19,583 nucleotides of DNA, taken from positions 3,594-23,176 of the forward strand of contig DBOM01000027.1 of NCBI GenBank assembly GCA_002299965.1. The letters run 5' to 3'. Position 1 is the first letter of the stretch. Each line of letters opens with the position of its first letter. The DNA comes from Caldiserica bacterium UBA646. Its GTDB lineage: Bacteria; Caldisericota; Caldisericia; Caldisericales; Caldisericaceae. Shown here piece by piece: positions 6,516 through 15,492 of this stretch. The notes below the pieces were generated by a model. The model did no database searches. It worked only from the letters and a program-made list of their open reading frames with translations, and was not told the origin of the DNA. The translations under genes were made by a program, and so were the position numbers.

Positions 6516-8449
6516 ACCTAATATTTATCATACATAACCACCAACCGGTAGGAAACTTTGATTATGTGATTGAAGATGCATATAAAAAAGCATATTTGCC
6601 TTTTGTAAATGAAGCTTTGGATGCAAATCATTTCAGATTTGGCATACATTTTTCAGGATATCTTCTGCAATACATAGAAAAAAACCATCCTGAATACATA
6701 GAGAAACTTCGCTTTCTCATCCAAAAAAATAGATGTGAAATTCTTTCGGGAGGTATGTATGAACCAATTCTCACATTACTCCCTGAAAGAGACCGGAATG
6801 AACAGATCAAGAGAATGAACGAATACATCGGGAAACTATTCAAAATGCAACCAAAAGGCTTCTGGGTTGCAGAAAGAGTATGGGAACAACATCTAACAAA
6901 AACACTTTCACAAAATGGGATACAATATATCGCACTGGACGACACACATTTTAAAAAAGAAGGCAAAACAGATAAGGATTTATCAAGGCATTTTATTACA
7001 GAAGATGAAGGAGAAACATTAAACATATTTCCCATAAGCAAAAATCTACGCTATCTCATACCGTTTAAACCAGTAGAACAAATAATAAAATATTTTGAGG
7101 AAGCAGAAAAAAAAGATAAAAACCGCCTTGAACTATTTGGAGACGATGGAGAAAAATTTGGTGTCTGGCCCAAAACATATAGTTATGTTTATGAAAAAAA
7201 ATGGTTAAAAAAGTTTCTGAAAGCTCTTAAAGATAATTCGAGTTGGCTCACAATCCATCTTCCTTCAGAATATATTGCAAACAATCTCCCAAAAGAACTG
7301 ATCTATTTGAGAGAATGCTCCTATGAAGAAATGATGGGATGGTCGGAAGGTAATTTTAGAAAATTTCTTATTAAATATCCCGAGAGCAACGATATGAATA
7401 AAAAAGCACTTTTTCTGAGTAAAAGAGTGAAAGGAAAATTTCCTGAGGAATTGCTAAAGGGAGAAACAAACGATGCTCTATGGCACGGAGTTTTTGGTGG
7501 GTTGTACCTTCCACATTTAAGAATAGCTATCTATGAAAACCTGATAAAAGCAGAAAAAAAGATAGACCCACTTTCATTCAAAATAGAAGAAAACGATATC
7601 AATAAAGACGGCGAAAAAGAGTTTATACTGGAAACGCCAAAGCTAAATTTGTATTTTACAAAAAAAGGTGGAGCCCTTTACGAGCTGGATGACAAAATAA
7701 AGGAACTAAATATACTAAATGTGCTTACAAGAAGAGAAGAGCCTTATCATAAAAAAATTCTCGAATTAAATAAAATAAAGAATAAAGACCAGGAAGAAAT
7801 AAACACAATTCATCATGTTTTAGCAACAAAAGAAAGCAACTTAGATAAATTTTTGATATACGATTGGTACAGAAGAAATTCTTTTATTGACCACTTTTTT
7901 AGAGCAGACACAACATCTGAATCCATTCACAAAATGCAGTTTGGAGAGCAAGGAGATTTTGTGCTTGGCAAATATAATGGAAAAACCAAAAAAACAGACA
8001 ACAGTTTATCCCTTTCGCTTAAGAGGGACGGACATGTTTGGTGCGGAGAAAATTGGGAAGAGGTTTCGCTAAAAAAAGAAATTATTGTCCCAAAAGAAAA
8101 GAGAGAAATCCAAGCTAGGTATGAAATACACACCAGCAAAGAACTCCCCTTATTCTTCGGAATAGAATTCAATTTTATGTTCTTTAAAGATGGACTTAAG
8201 ATAAATAAGCAAGATTATAAAAATCGCATGAAGCTTCAAGGCGAAGAGTTTGAAATAGAAGAATTTATCCAAAAAATAAACCTTAGCATTAGCTTTACGG
8301 AAAAGGTTCAATTATGGACATTTCCCATATATACTGTTTCACAATCTGAAAGTGGGCTTGAAAGAACGTTTCAAGGACTTTCTTTTATTTTTAGCAAAAA
8401 AGATATAATTAAAGAAAAAATAATAAATATAAACTTGCAAATAAAATAA
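6512..8449 (+). CDS. GH57 4-alpha-glucanotransferase / alpha-amylase (TLGT-like)
   Basis: A 645-residue cytosolic GH57 enzyme of the 4-alpha-glucanotransferase type known from Thermococcus litoralis (TLGT) and Dictyoglomus AmyA. It would transfer or hydrolyse alpha-1,4-glucan segments. Motifs: HNHQPVGNF (8-16), GGMYEPILTLLPERD (80-94), GFWVAERVW (116-124) with nucleophile Glu121, and FGDDGEKFGVWP with acid/base Asp212. Both catalytic residues sit two positions before TLGT Glu123 and Asp214. After the barrel come a helical segment (about 270-380) and a C-terminal beta-sandwich (about 385-645, with GGALYELDD), matching the DUF1925/DUF1926 layout of this group. AAGGAGG at 6501-6507 precedes the ATG, which overlaps the preceding stop. 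It probably acts with its GH57 neighbour on glycogen or maltodextrin produced by GlgA. Confidence 0.93.
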   Translation: MNLIFIIHNHQPVGNFDYVIEDAYKKAYLPFVNEALDANHFRFGIHFSGYLLQYIEKNHPEYIEKLRFLIQKNRCEILSGGMYEPILTLLPERDRNEQIKRMNEYIGKLFKMQPKGFWVAERVWEQHLTKTLSQNGIQYIALDDTHFKKEGKTDKDLSRHFITEDEGETLNIFPISKNLRYLIPFKPVEQIIKYFEEAEKKDKNRLELFGDDGEKFGVWPKTYSYVYEKKWLKKFLKALKDNSSWLTIHLPSEYIANNLPKELIYLRECSYEEMMGWSEGNFRKFLIKYPESNDMNKKALFLSKRVKGKFPEELLKGETNDALWHGVFGGLYLPHLRIAIYENLIKAEKKIDPLSFKIEENDINKDGEKEFILETPKLNLYFTKKGGALYELDDKIKELNILNVLTRREEPYHKKILELNKIKNKDQEEINTIHHVLATKESNLDKFLIYDWYRRNSFIDHFFRADTTSESIHKMQFGEQGDFVLGKYNGKTKKTDNSLSLSLKRDGHVWCGENWEEVSLKKEIIVPKEKREIQARYEIHTSKELPLFFGIEFNFMFFKDGLKINKQDYKNRMKLQGEEFEIEEFIQKINLSISFTEKVQLWTFPIYTVSQSESGLERTFQGLSFIFSKKDIIKEKIININLQIK

Positions 8450-8464
8450 GGAGGTTAATTATAA

Positions 8465-9469
8465 ATGCCAGAATTAAGAAAAGATCCAATCACGGGAAGA
8501 TGGGTAGTCATCGCAGTTGAGCGAGCAATGAGGCCAAGTGATTTTAAGACGAAAGAGATAGTTGAAGAAGAACCAAAAACAGGTCCGTTTTCTGAAGGAA
8601 ATGAGTCACAAACACCGCCAGAAATTCTATCATACAGAACACCAGGAACTGCGCCTAATACGCCTGGATGGTGGGTAAGAGTGATACCAAATAAGTTTCC
8701 TGCACTAAAAATAGAGGGAGATTTAAATAGGAGAGGGATTGGCATGTATGATATGATGAACGGTGTCGGAGCTCATGAAGTCATTGTTGAATCTCCACAT
8801 CCATCAGATTCACTAGAAAATCTGCCTGTAAAACACGTAGAAGATATTTTATGGGCATTTAGAGACCGATTCTTGGATTTAAGAAAGGATGCACGCCTTA
8901 AGTATATCATCGTATTTAAAAACAAAGGGAAAGAAGCGGGAGCATCGCTTGCACATACGCATTCACAGCTTATTGCAACACCTGTTGTGCCAAAAACAGC
9001 AAAAGAAGAATTAGAAGGAAGCAGACGATATTATGATTACAAAGAAAGGTGTGTATATTGTGATATGGTAGCACAAGAAATAGGAGATAAACAAAGGCTT
9101 GTTTTAGAAAATGAAGGATTCGTTGCCTTTGTGCCGTTTGCATCGATTGTTCCTTTTGAAACATGGATTCTTCCAAAACAACATAGTTCAGACTATGCAG
9201 AGATAAAACGCAGTGAAATTTCTTATTTAGCGGATGCATTACAGCGGACATTAAAAATGCTAGATACAGTAGTACCGAATGTACCGTACAACTTTTATAT
9301 ACATTCTGCTCCGCTTGACAATTTGCGCTTGCCACATTATCATTGGCATATAGAAATTGTGCCGCGGCTCACGCAAACAGCTGGATTTGAATGGGGCACA
9401 GGGCTCTATATTAACCCGATGTCGCCAGAAAATGCAGCAAAATTCTTGAGGGAAACGGAAGGGAGATAA
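8465..9469 (+). CDS. galT: GalT-like nucleotide-sugar transferase (galactose-1-P uridylyltransferase family), unusual zinc site
   Basis: A 334-residue member of the GalT branch of the HIT superfamily, which moves a nucleotidyl group between hexose-1-phosphates or to phosphate through a histidine-nucleotide intermediate. Landmarks: LRKDPITGRWVVIAVERA (4-21), PPEILSYR, VRVIPNKFPAL, GAHEVIVESP, the active-site HTHSQ (His164 and nucleophile His166), Cys196/Cys199 (CVYC), His240, and a C-terminal HYHWHIEIVPR. The family's usual first zinc pair CPFC is replaced by GPFS (Gly40, Ser43), while the second potential zinc site is kept. HxHSQ, rather than the HPHGQ of E. coli GalT, recalls the plant ADP-glucose phosphorylase branch. 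AAGGAGGT is upstream, and glgA follows after three bases. The context suggests NDP-glucose metabolism rather than galactose use; this is inference, and galT is a family symbol only. Confidence 0.85.
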   Translation: MPELRKDPITGRWVVIAVERAMRPSDFKTKEIVEEEPKTGPFSEGNESQTPPEILSYRTPGTAPNTPGWWVRVIPNKFPALKIEGDLNRRGIGMYDMMNGVGAHEVIVESPHPSDSLENLPVKHVEDILWAFRDRFLDLRKDARLKYIIVFKNKGKEAGASLAHTHSQLIATPVVPKTAKEELEGSRRYYDYKERCVYCDMVAQEIGDKQRLVLENEGFVAFVPFASIVPFETWILPKQHSSDYAEIKRSEISYLADALQRTLKMLDTVVPNVPYNFYIHSAPLDNLRLPHYHWHIEIVPRLTQTAGFEWGTGLYINPMSPENAAKFLRETEGR

Positions 9470-9472
9470 GAT

Positions 9473-10897
9473 ATGAAAATAGGAATAGTAACAAGTGAAG
9501 CAGTTCCTTTTGCCAAATCAGGAGGATTAGCTGATGTAGCAGGAACACTGTTCAATGTATATCATACAAAAGAAAATGAAATTTATCTCTTTATGCCAAT
9601 GTACAAAACAATAAAAAATATCCCATCTGATCTAAAAACAGAAGGGGCCATTGCAATTAAAATAGGATCTCAAGAAATAGAAGGGCAGATTTTATCAAAA
9701 GAGATAGAAAAAGGTAAAACCCTGGTTTTAATAAAACAAGACCATTATTTTGGAAGAGACAGCCTGTACGGAACAAAACAAGGAGATTATCCTGATAATG
9801 CAGAACGGTTTGGATATTTTGCCCTTGCAGTGCTTAAGGCAATCGACATTATGGGAATAAATATAGATATTCTCCACTTAAATGATTGGCAAACAGGACT
9901 TATTCCTCTATTTATTAAAGATAAACGCCTCAATATAAAAACGCTGTTTACCATTCACAACCTGGGGTACCAGGGTAATTTTCCACCAGGCATTCTTGAC
10001 CTGCTTCATATTGATAGAAAATACTTCCGTCCTGAAAAAATCGAATTCTACAATAATGTAAGCTTTCTTAAATCAGGAATTGTCTACTCAGATTTTATCA
10101 GCACTGTAAGCCCGACATACGCAAAAGAAATTCGTACAAAAGAGTACGGAGTCGGGATGGATGGCATATTAAATGCAAGAAAAAATTGTCTAATAGGCGT
10201 CTTGAACGGAATTGATTACTCTATGTGGAATCCAGAAACAGATAAATTAATTTACAAAAACTATTCAACCAACACAGTCAAAGACAAAGAAGAAAATAAA
10301 GTAAAATTAGGCGAAGAATTTAGCTTTGACGTAAACGGCAAACCGCTCTACGGCCTGGTCGGTAGACTTGCAGGGCAAAAAGGAATAGACATACTGGTGG
10401 ATGCGCTGAATAGTTTTCTTAACGAAGATATAAGAGTAATTATACTCGGCACCGGGGAAAAAGCATTGGAAGATGCTTTGATTGACTTACAAAAACAGTA
10501 CCCAGATAAGCTTAAGGCACTAATCAAATTTGATGAAGTAACTGCTCACAAAATTTATGCAGCAAGTGATTTTTTTATGATGCCGTCACAATATGAGCCA
10601 TGCGGATTGGGACAACTCATCTCCCTCAGATATGGCACACTTCCCATAGTACGAGAAACTGGCGGCCTCAAGGATACAGTAGATGATTATAATGAATATA
10701 CTCGTTGCGGAAATGGCATATCGTTTAGTGAATATTGTTCAGATGATTTTCTTGAGGCGATGCAGAGAGCAAAAAAAATATACAGCGATGGAAAATTGTA
10801 TAAACAACTACAACAAAATGCCATGCAATGCGATTTTTCCTGGAAACGATCTGCCGACATTTATATGAAATTATTTAAACGAATGCTTCAAAGTTAA
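9473..10897 (+). CDS. glgA: glycogen (starch) synthase, GT5
   Basis: A 474-residue GT5 glucosyltransferase of normal length, which elongates alpha-1,4-glucan from ADP- or UDP-glucose in the cytosol. Motifs: KSGGLADV with Lys15 at the donor-binding loop, LHLNDWQTG (134-142), FTIHNLGYQG with His161, VSPTYAKEI, VLNGIDYSMWNP, GRLAGQKG (297-304) contacting the donor phosphates, and SQYEPCGLGQ with Glu375, followed by RETGGLKDTV. The glycine in EPCGLGQ replaces the Thr or Ser most common there. GGGAG lies just before the start, three bases after the galT-like stop, and the mutase gene starts directly after the glgA stop. Whether the donor is ADP- or UDP-glucose is not decidable here. No glgC or branching enzyme of the glgB type is visible. 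Confidence 0.96.
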   Translation: MKIGIVTSEAVPFAKSGGLADVAGTLFNVYHTKENEIYLFMPMYKTIKNIPSDLKTEGAIAIKIGSQEIEGQILSKEIEKGKTLVLIKQDHYFGRDSLYGTKQGDYPDNAERFGYFALAVLKAIDIMGINIDILHLNDWQTGLIPLFIKDKRLNIKTLFTIHNLGYQGNFPPGILDLLHIDRKYFRPEKIEFYNNVSFLKSGIVYSDFISTVSPTYAKEIRTKEYGVGMDGILNARKNCLIGVLNGIDYSMWNPETDKLIYKNYSTNTVKDKEENKVKLGEEFSFDVNGKPLYGLVGRLAGQKGIDILVDALNSFLNEDIRVIILGTGEKALEDALIDLQKQYPDKLKALIKFDEVTAHKIYAASDFFMMPSQYEPCGLGQLISLRYGTLPIVRETGGLKDTVDDYNEYTRCGNGISFSEYCSDDFLEAMQRAKKIYSDGKLYKQLQQNAMQCDFSWKRSADIYMKLFKRMLQS

Positions 10898-12313
10898 ATG
10901 AACATACACTTCGGCACATCAGGTTGGAGAAGTATTATAGCCAAAGATTTTACATTTGAAAACGTAGAAGTTGTGAGCTATGCAATAGCTCAACATCTTT
11001 TAGCTGAAGGCGGCAAATCTGTAGTAATAGGATACGACACAAGATTTTTATCAAATGAATTTGCAAAAACTTCTGCAAAAGTTCTTGCAGCATATGGAAT
11101 AAAGAGTTACTTTTCTCTTACCGATATTCCAACCCCTGCTATAGCGCACCTCACTGTAACAAAAAAGACAGATGGCGCAATTAATATTACAGCCTCGCAC
11201 AATGACCCATACTATAATGGGATTAAATTCTCTTCAAAATCTGGTGGGCCTGCCTTGCCTGAAGAAACAGAAGACATAGAAAAAAGAATAAATGAATTTT
11301 TAAAAAATAGAAAAACAATTAAAAAGATGTCTTTTGAAAAAGCAGTAGAAAAAAAAGCAATAATCCCTTTCAACGAAAATGAATATATAGATGCAATAAA
11401 AAAACTGATTGACTTCTCGCTAATAAAGAGAAAAAGACCAAAAATAATTTACGATCCTTTTTTTGCAACAGGTATCCGCTATCTACCAAAAATATTAAAA
11501 GAGTATACAGATTTTACGATGATCCACGGCAAAAGGGATGTACTGTTTGGTGGCTTGCACCCTGAACCTACAGGAGAAAACCTCGATCCTTTGATTAAAA
11601 AAGTTAAATCTTCTAAAGCTGATTTAGGTCTTGCAACAGACGGAGATGCTGACAGATTCGGAATTATAGACTTTGACGGGAGTTATATTTCTCCTAATAT
11701 GGCACTCCCCATCATATACTACTACTTTCTCACTGAAAGAGGAATTAATGGCAACGCTGTGAGAACCGTTGCCACAACACACTTGATAGATAAAATTGCA
11801 GAGCATTTTGGATACCATACTAAAGAAACACCCGTAGGATTTAAATACATTGGAGATGCAATCATGAAAGGAGAAGCTGTATTCGGGGGAGAAGAAAGCG
11901 GTGGAGCATCAATGAAAGGATGGCTGGCTGATAAAGACGGAATTCTTGTAGATCTCCTAATCACGGAAATCTTTTCTCGAAGAAAAAAATCGATGAAAGA
12001 ACTATTCAAAGAACTCACCAATAAATTTGGGGATACATACTCAAAGCGACTTGATTTTGAGTATAAAGGTGATAGAAAAATAATTGAAAGAAAATTAAAA
12101 AATACCGTAAAAACCTTTTCAAAAGAGATGTCCATCAAAAAGATTAACGAACTAGATGGGACAAAAATTATCTTAGCCGATAAAAGTTGGATTTTATTTA
12201 GATTCTCGGGAACAGAACCTAAGATACGGATATATGCAGAGTCCGGCAATGAAAAAAGATTTAAAACACTACTTGAAAAGGGGAAAGAAATAATCCAAAG
12301 AGCAACATTTTGA
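10898..12313 (+). CDS. phosphoglucomutase / phosphomannomutase (alpha-D-phosphohexomutase)
   Basis: A 471-residue cytosolic phosphohexomutase that interconverts hexose-6-phosphate and hexose-1-phosphate through a phosphoserine and a bound bisphosphate intermediate. All four signature loops are seen: catalytic TASHN with Ser100 (98-102), metal-binding DGDADR (248-253), sugar-specificity GGEESGG (330-336), and phosphate-binding RFSGTEP (435-441). The GEESGG-type loop allows glucose and/or mannose. Its position between glgA and pgi argues for the glucose-6-P to glucose-1-P reaction feeding glucan synthesis. The ATG directly abuts the glgA stop, with no strong ribosome site, so coupling to glgA translation is likely. 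No truncation is evident. Confidence 0.94.
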   Translation: MNIHFGTSGWRSIIAKDFTFENVEVVSYAIAQHLLAEGGKSVVIGYDTRFLSNEFAKTSAKVLAAYGIKSYFSLTDIPTPAIAHLTVTKKTDGAINITASHNDPYYNGIKFSSKSGGPALPEETEDIEKRINEFLKNRKTIKKMSFEKAVEKKAIIPFNENEYIDAIKKLIDFSLIKRKRPKIIYDPFFATGIRYLPKILKEYTDFTMIHGKRDVLFGGLHPEPTGENLDPLIKKVKSSKADLGLATDGDADRFGIIDFDGSYISPNMALPIIYYYFLTERGINGNAVRTVATTHLIDKIAEHFGYHTKETPVGFKYIGDAIMKGEAVFGGEESGGASMKGWLADKDGILVDLLITEIFSRRKKSMKELFKELTNKFGDTYSKRLDFEYKGDRKIIERKLKNTVKTFSKEMSIKKINELDGTKIILADKSWILFRFSGTEPKIRIYAESGNEKRFKTLLEKGKEIIQRATF

Positions 12314-12378
12314 TAACAAAGAGCTGTTTAATAATCGTTTTGAGATAGGCATATGTTCAAACGGGAGGAGAGAAGGAA

Positions 12379-13770
12379 ATGAAATTTAACTACAGTAACA
12401 TGCTGGAAGAAGCCATAGGCAAGCACGGACTGCCACTAAATAGCCTGCTAGAATCAAGAACCTCTCTAAATCAAATTAAAGAACGTATTCAAAAAAAAAT
12501 AAATAAAGATTATTACCCGTTGCAGCTCCCGGAAGTAATGGCGTCACATCTTGATAAAATAAAAAAAACAGCAAAAAAAATTCAAGAAAATTATGAAAAC
12601 TTCGTCATTGTGGGAATAGGGGGTTCTTCCCTTGGCAATGAATTGCTTCACTACGCAATAAACGGCATTTATTATAATGATTCCATATCTAGAAAAACGC
12701 CTCGCATATACTTTATGGACAATATTGATCCGGAATCTACAAAGACGCTGCTCACGATGCTAGACCTAAAAAAAACTATGTTCAATGTTATTACAAAATC
12801 AGGAAGTACTGCAGAAACGATGCAGAATTTGCTATCAATTACGGATGCTTTAAAAAAGGAAAATCTTGATTTGAAAAAACACCTCATATTCACTACTGGC
12901 CCTGAAAAGGGATTGCTTCGTAAATTATCGTATGAGCTCTCTGTCGAAACTTTTGCAATTCATCCTCTTGTTGGGGGAAGATACTCAGTACTTTCTGCCG
13001 TAGGGCTTTTATCTGCAGCTGTAGAAGGAATAAATATCGATGCTCTGCTGCGCGGTGCAGAGCTGGTTAAAAAAAATATAACAAAAGAGAGCAATCCTGT
13101 ACGCTGCGCCGCACTCCTCCTCCCACTTATCCAATATAAGTTATATAAAGAAAGAGGAGTAAATATAAATACGCTATTTATTTATTCAGATGGATTAAGT
13201 CATTTGGGAACATGGTACAGACAACTTCTCTCCGAGAGCATTGGCAAACGATTTACGCGCAGTGAAAAACAAATATTTACAGGCATAACGCCAATAGGAG
13301 TACGAGGTGCAACCGATCAACATTCTATGCTCCAACTGTTTATGGAAGGCCCATTTGATAAATTTATTATATTTATTGCACCTGTTAAATACCGCAAAGA
13401 CTTTAACCTGAAAGGAAATCTTATAAATGACGAGAATATTAATTATTTAAAAAACAAAAAAGCATCACAACTCATAAAAAGTGAATTTCTGGCAACACAA
13501 ACAGCAATAAAAACATCAGGAAAACCTTCTGTTGCGATTGAAATTCCAGAAATAAATGAAGAAGAACTCGGCAAACTTATATACTTTGCTGAATACGAAG
13601 TCGTTGCCCTGGGAGAAATGCTAAATGTAGACCCAATTAACCAACCTGCAGTAGAGTTTGGAAAACAGCTTACATATGGTATTATGAAAAGGAAAGGATT
13701 TGAAGAAAAAAATGAAAAAATTATGGAATTTAAAAAAGTGTGCGAAAAGCATATAATTAAAATACCATAG
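12379..13770 (+). CDS. pgi: glucose-6-phosphate isomerase
   Basis: A 463-residue phosphoglucose isomerase, cytosolic, interconverting glucose-6-P and fructose-6-P and so linking glycolysis with the glucan branch. Motifs: VGIGGSSLGNE (78-88), KSGSTAET (140-147) for phosphate binding, GGRYSVLSAVGLL (199-211), ESIGKRF with Glu286 as a catalytic candidate, TDQHSM with His315, and the C-terminal NQPAVEFGK with Lys429. The length matches the shorter bacterial Pgi class. GGGAGGAG at 12363-12370 is spaced eight bases from the ATG. A 65-base gap separates it from the mutase gene; I see no convincing promoter or terminator there, so read-through is likely. A run of nine A residues at 12491-12499 lies early in the gene. 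Confidence 0.95.
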   Translation: MKFNYSNMLEEAIGKHGLPLNSLLESRTSLNQIKERIQKKINKDYYPLQLPEVMASHLDKIKKTAKKIQENYENFVIVGIGGSSLGNELLHYAINGIYYNDSISRKTPRIYFMDNIDPESTKTLLTMLDLKKTMFNVITKSGSTAETMQNLLSITDALKKENLDLKKHLIFTTGPEKGLLRKLSYELSVETFAIHPLVGGRYSVLSAVGLLSAAVEGINIDALLRGAELVKKNITKESNPVRCAALLLPLIQYKLYKERGVNINTLFIYSDGLSHLGTWYRQLLSESIGKRFTRSEKQIFTGITPIGVRGATDQHSMLQLFMEGPFDKFIIFIAPVKYRKDFNLKGNLINDENINYLKNKKASQLIKSEFLATQTAIKTSGKPSVAIEIPEINEEELGKLIYFAEYEVVALGEMLNVDPINQPAVEFGKQLTYGIMKRKGFEEKNEKIMEFKKVCEKHIIKIP

Positions 13771-13791
13771 TTGAGAAAGAAGGAATAATAA

Positions 13792-14940
13792 ATGCATAAA
13801 ATAAAAAATAAAATTTCGGTAATACTTATAGTTATGCTCTTGCTATTCGGAGGGTATTATTTAGGAATTAAATATCCACCATCACGCATAATAAATATTA
13901 TGCGTACACAAGATGGATTCGAAAACTTGCTTGATGACCACTCCTTACTCAAAAGAACAACAGACATAATTGAAACCAATTTCTACAAATCAATAAAAGA
14001 AGAAGATTTAATAAAAGGCATGGTAGATTCATTGGGTGATCCATACAGTGTATTTTTTAATCCTGAACAAACAAAACAATTTCAGGAAGAAATACAGGGA
14101 AAATACACAGGCATAGGCATCGTAATCACTAAAAATGAAGATTTAGCCCTTCCGGAAATTGTTACTGTATTCCCCAATTCTCCTGCAGAAGAAGCAGGGC
14201 TTCAAAAAGGAGATATTATAGTTGGCGCTGATGGCGCACAGCTGGCAGGATTATCTCTTGAAGAAGTAGCCATGAAAGTAAAAGGGAAAAGTGGAACAAA
14301 AGTAGAATTAAAAATTAAAAGAAACGGCGAAACCATTATTGTTACAGTAAAAAGGGCAGAGATCCATATCCCTCTTATTGAGGTAAATTACTTAAGTGAC
14401 GGAAAAATCGGATATCTAAAAATTAATATGTTTTCTGAAGGAGTAGGAAAACAAGTTGCAAACGCAGTTAAAGAGATGAATGAAAACAACGTAAAAGGTA
14501 TTATACTTGATTTAAGAGACAATCCTGGAGGGCTTCTCTATGAATGCGAAAGAGTAGCCGGCCAATTTATTCCTTCCGGAGTGTTGCTCTGGACAAAAGA
14601 TAGAGAAGGCACAATGACCCCTCTAAAAATCTCAGGCCATGCCCCTACAGTGCCTATAGTCGTACTTGTAAATAAGGGAACGGCAAGTGCAGCAGAAATA
14701 CTTGCTGGGGCCATAAAAGATTATAAGACTGGAATAATAATAGGCGAAACTACATTCGGTAAAGGAGTAATACAAAAAATATTTTCACTACCAGGAGAAT
14801 ATACGCTTAAAATTACAGTGCAAGAATATCTTACACCAGATAAAAAAGAAATAAATAAAAAAGGAGTAGAACCCGACATTCAATTAGAAGAAACCGAAGA
14901 ACCATTAGATAAAGCTTTGGAGTTATTGGAGGAAGAATGA
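13792..14940 (+). CDS. S41 family C-terminal processing peptidase (CtpA-like)
   Basis: A 382-residue carboxyl-terminal processing protease, expected to be anchored in the membrane with its active domain outside the cytoplasm. An N-terminal basic stretch is followed by one hydrophobic segment (about 8-25), which acts as signal anchor. A helical linker leads to GDPYSVFF, then a PDZ domain (about 100-185, with SPAEEAGLQKGDII), then the S41 core. The catalytic Ser299 lies in NKGTASAAEILAGA and Lys324 in GETTFGKG. LDLRDNPGG (239-247) is also typical. It follows pgi by 21 bases with AAGGA upstream and overlaps gmk by four bases (ATGA). It has no evident functional tie to the sugar genes and probably just shares their transcript. 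Confidence 0.94.
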   Translation: MHKIKNKISVILIVMLLLFGGYYLGIKYPPSRIINIMRTQDGFENLLDDHSLLKRTTDIIETNFYKSIKEEDLIKGMVDSLGDPYSVFFNPEQTKQFQEEIQGKYTGIGIVITKNEDLALPEIVTVFPNSPAEEAGLQKGDIIVGADGAQLAGLSLEEVAMKVKGKSGTKVELKIKRNGETIIVTVKRAEIHIPLIEVNYLSDGKIGYLKINMFSEGVGKQVANAVKEMNENNVKGIILDLRDNPGGLLYECERVAGQFIPSGVLLWTKDREGTMTPLKISGHAPTVPIVVLVNKGTASAAEILAGAIKDYKTGIIIGETTFGKGVIQKIFSLPGEYTLKITVQEYLTPDKKEINKKGVEPDIQLEETEEPLDKALELLEEE

Positions 14941-15485
14941 TCATTGTAATATCAGGACCATCTGGAGTAGGCAAAGGAACTGTCGTGCAAAAACTGATGG
15001 AAAAAAATTCACGTTTTGTGCGGTCCATTTCTTGTACAACAAGAAAGCCTAGAGAAGGAGAAAAAACCGGAAGGGATTACCATTTTATAAATGAAGATAA
15101 ATTTTTTGAGCTTATACAAAACAATGATCTAGCAGAATTTGCTTTTGTTCATGGATACTACTATGGAACCCCATTAAAAAACCTTACACAAGAAAAAACG
15201 GATGTGATTTTGCAGATTGATGTACAGGGAGCAAAAAAAATTAAGAACCGATTCCCAGAGGCATTGCTAATTTTTTTACTCCCACCCAATATGGAAATTC
15301 TTACCAATCGTCTTACCGGAAGAGGAACTGAAACAGAAGAGGAGCAGGAAAGACGGTTAAAAAGAGCAAAAGAAGAGATAGAAGAACGTACATTTTATGA
15401 CTACATTACAGTAAATGACGACATTGAAAGAGTAGTTAACGAAATTGAAAAAATCATAGAGAAAGAACGTAAGTTACACCGCTAA
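14937..15485 (+). CDS. gmk: guanylate kinase
   Basis: A 182-residue guanylate kinase, cytosolic, phosphorylating GMP to GDP with ATP. P-loop GPSGVGKGT (7-15), GMP-binding SCTTRKPREGE (32-42) and GRDYHF (45-50), VHGYYYGTP (71-79), and an arginine-containing lid around NRLTGRGTE are all present, as is VNDD near the C terminus. It is slightly shorter than the common 190-210 residues because it begins right at the first beta strand. GGAGG at 14927-14931 and a four-base overlap with the protease stop fix the start. It ends the plus-strand run and converges on the next gene with only seven bases between the two stops. Confidence 0.96.
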   Translation: MIIVISGPSGVGKGTVVQKLMEKNSRFVRSISCTTRKPREGEKTGRDYHFINEDKFFELIQNNDLAEFAFVHGYYYGTPLKNLTQEKTDVILQIDVQGAKKIKNRFPEALLIFLLPPNMEILTNRLTGRGTETEEEQERRLKRAKEEIEERTFYDYITVNDDIERVVNEIEKIIEKERKLHR

Positions 15486-15492
15486 AATAAAA

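Noticed and set aside
6628..7041. Long minus-strand open frame inside the second GH57 gene
   Set aside because: It is antisense to a fully conserved GH57 catalytic region, has no ribosome site or family resemblance, and is a shadow.
11722..12249. 175-residue minus-strand open frame inside the phosphohexomutase gene
   Set aside because: The serine-rich translation reflects the complement of A-rich codons of a well-conserved gene.
12314..12378. Weak inverted repeat (GTTTTGA ... TCAAAC) before pgi as terminator or riboswitch
   Set aside because: The stem is short, A/T-rich and imperfect with a 13-base loop and no T tract. I see no known riboswitch pattern.
12491..12499. Run of nine A residues in pgi as a programmed slippage site
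   Set aside because: Long A runs are common in this A-rich genome, the frame is intact, and no shifted product of interest follows.
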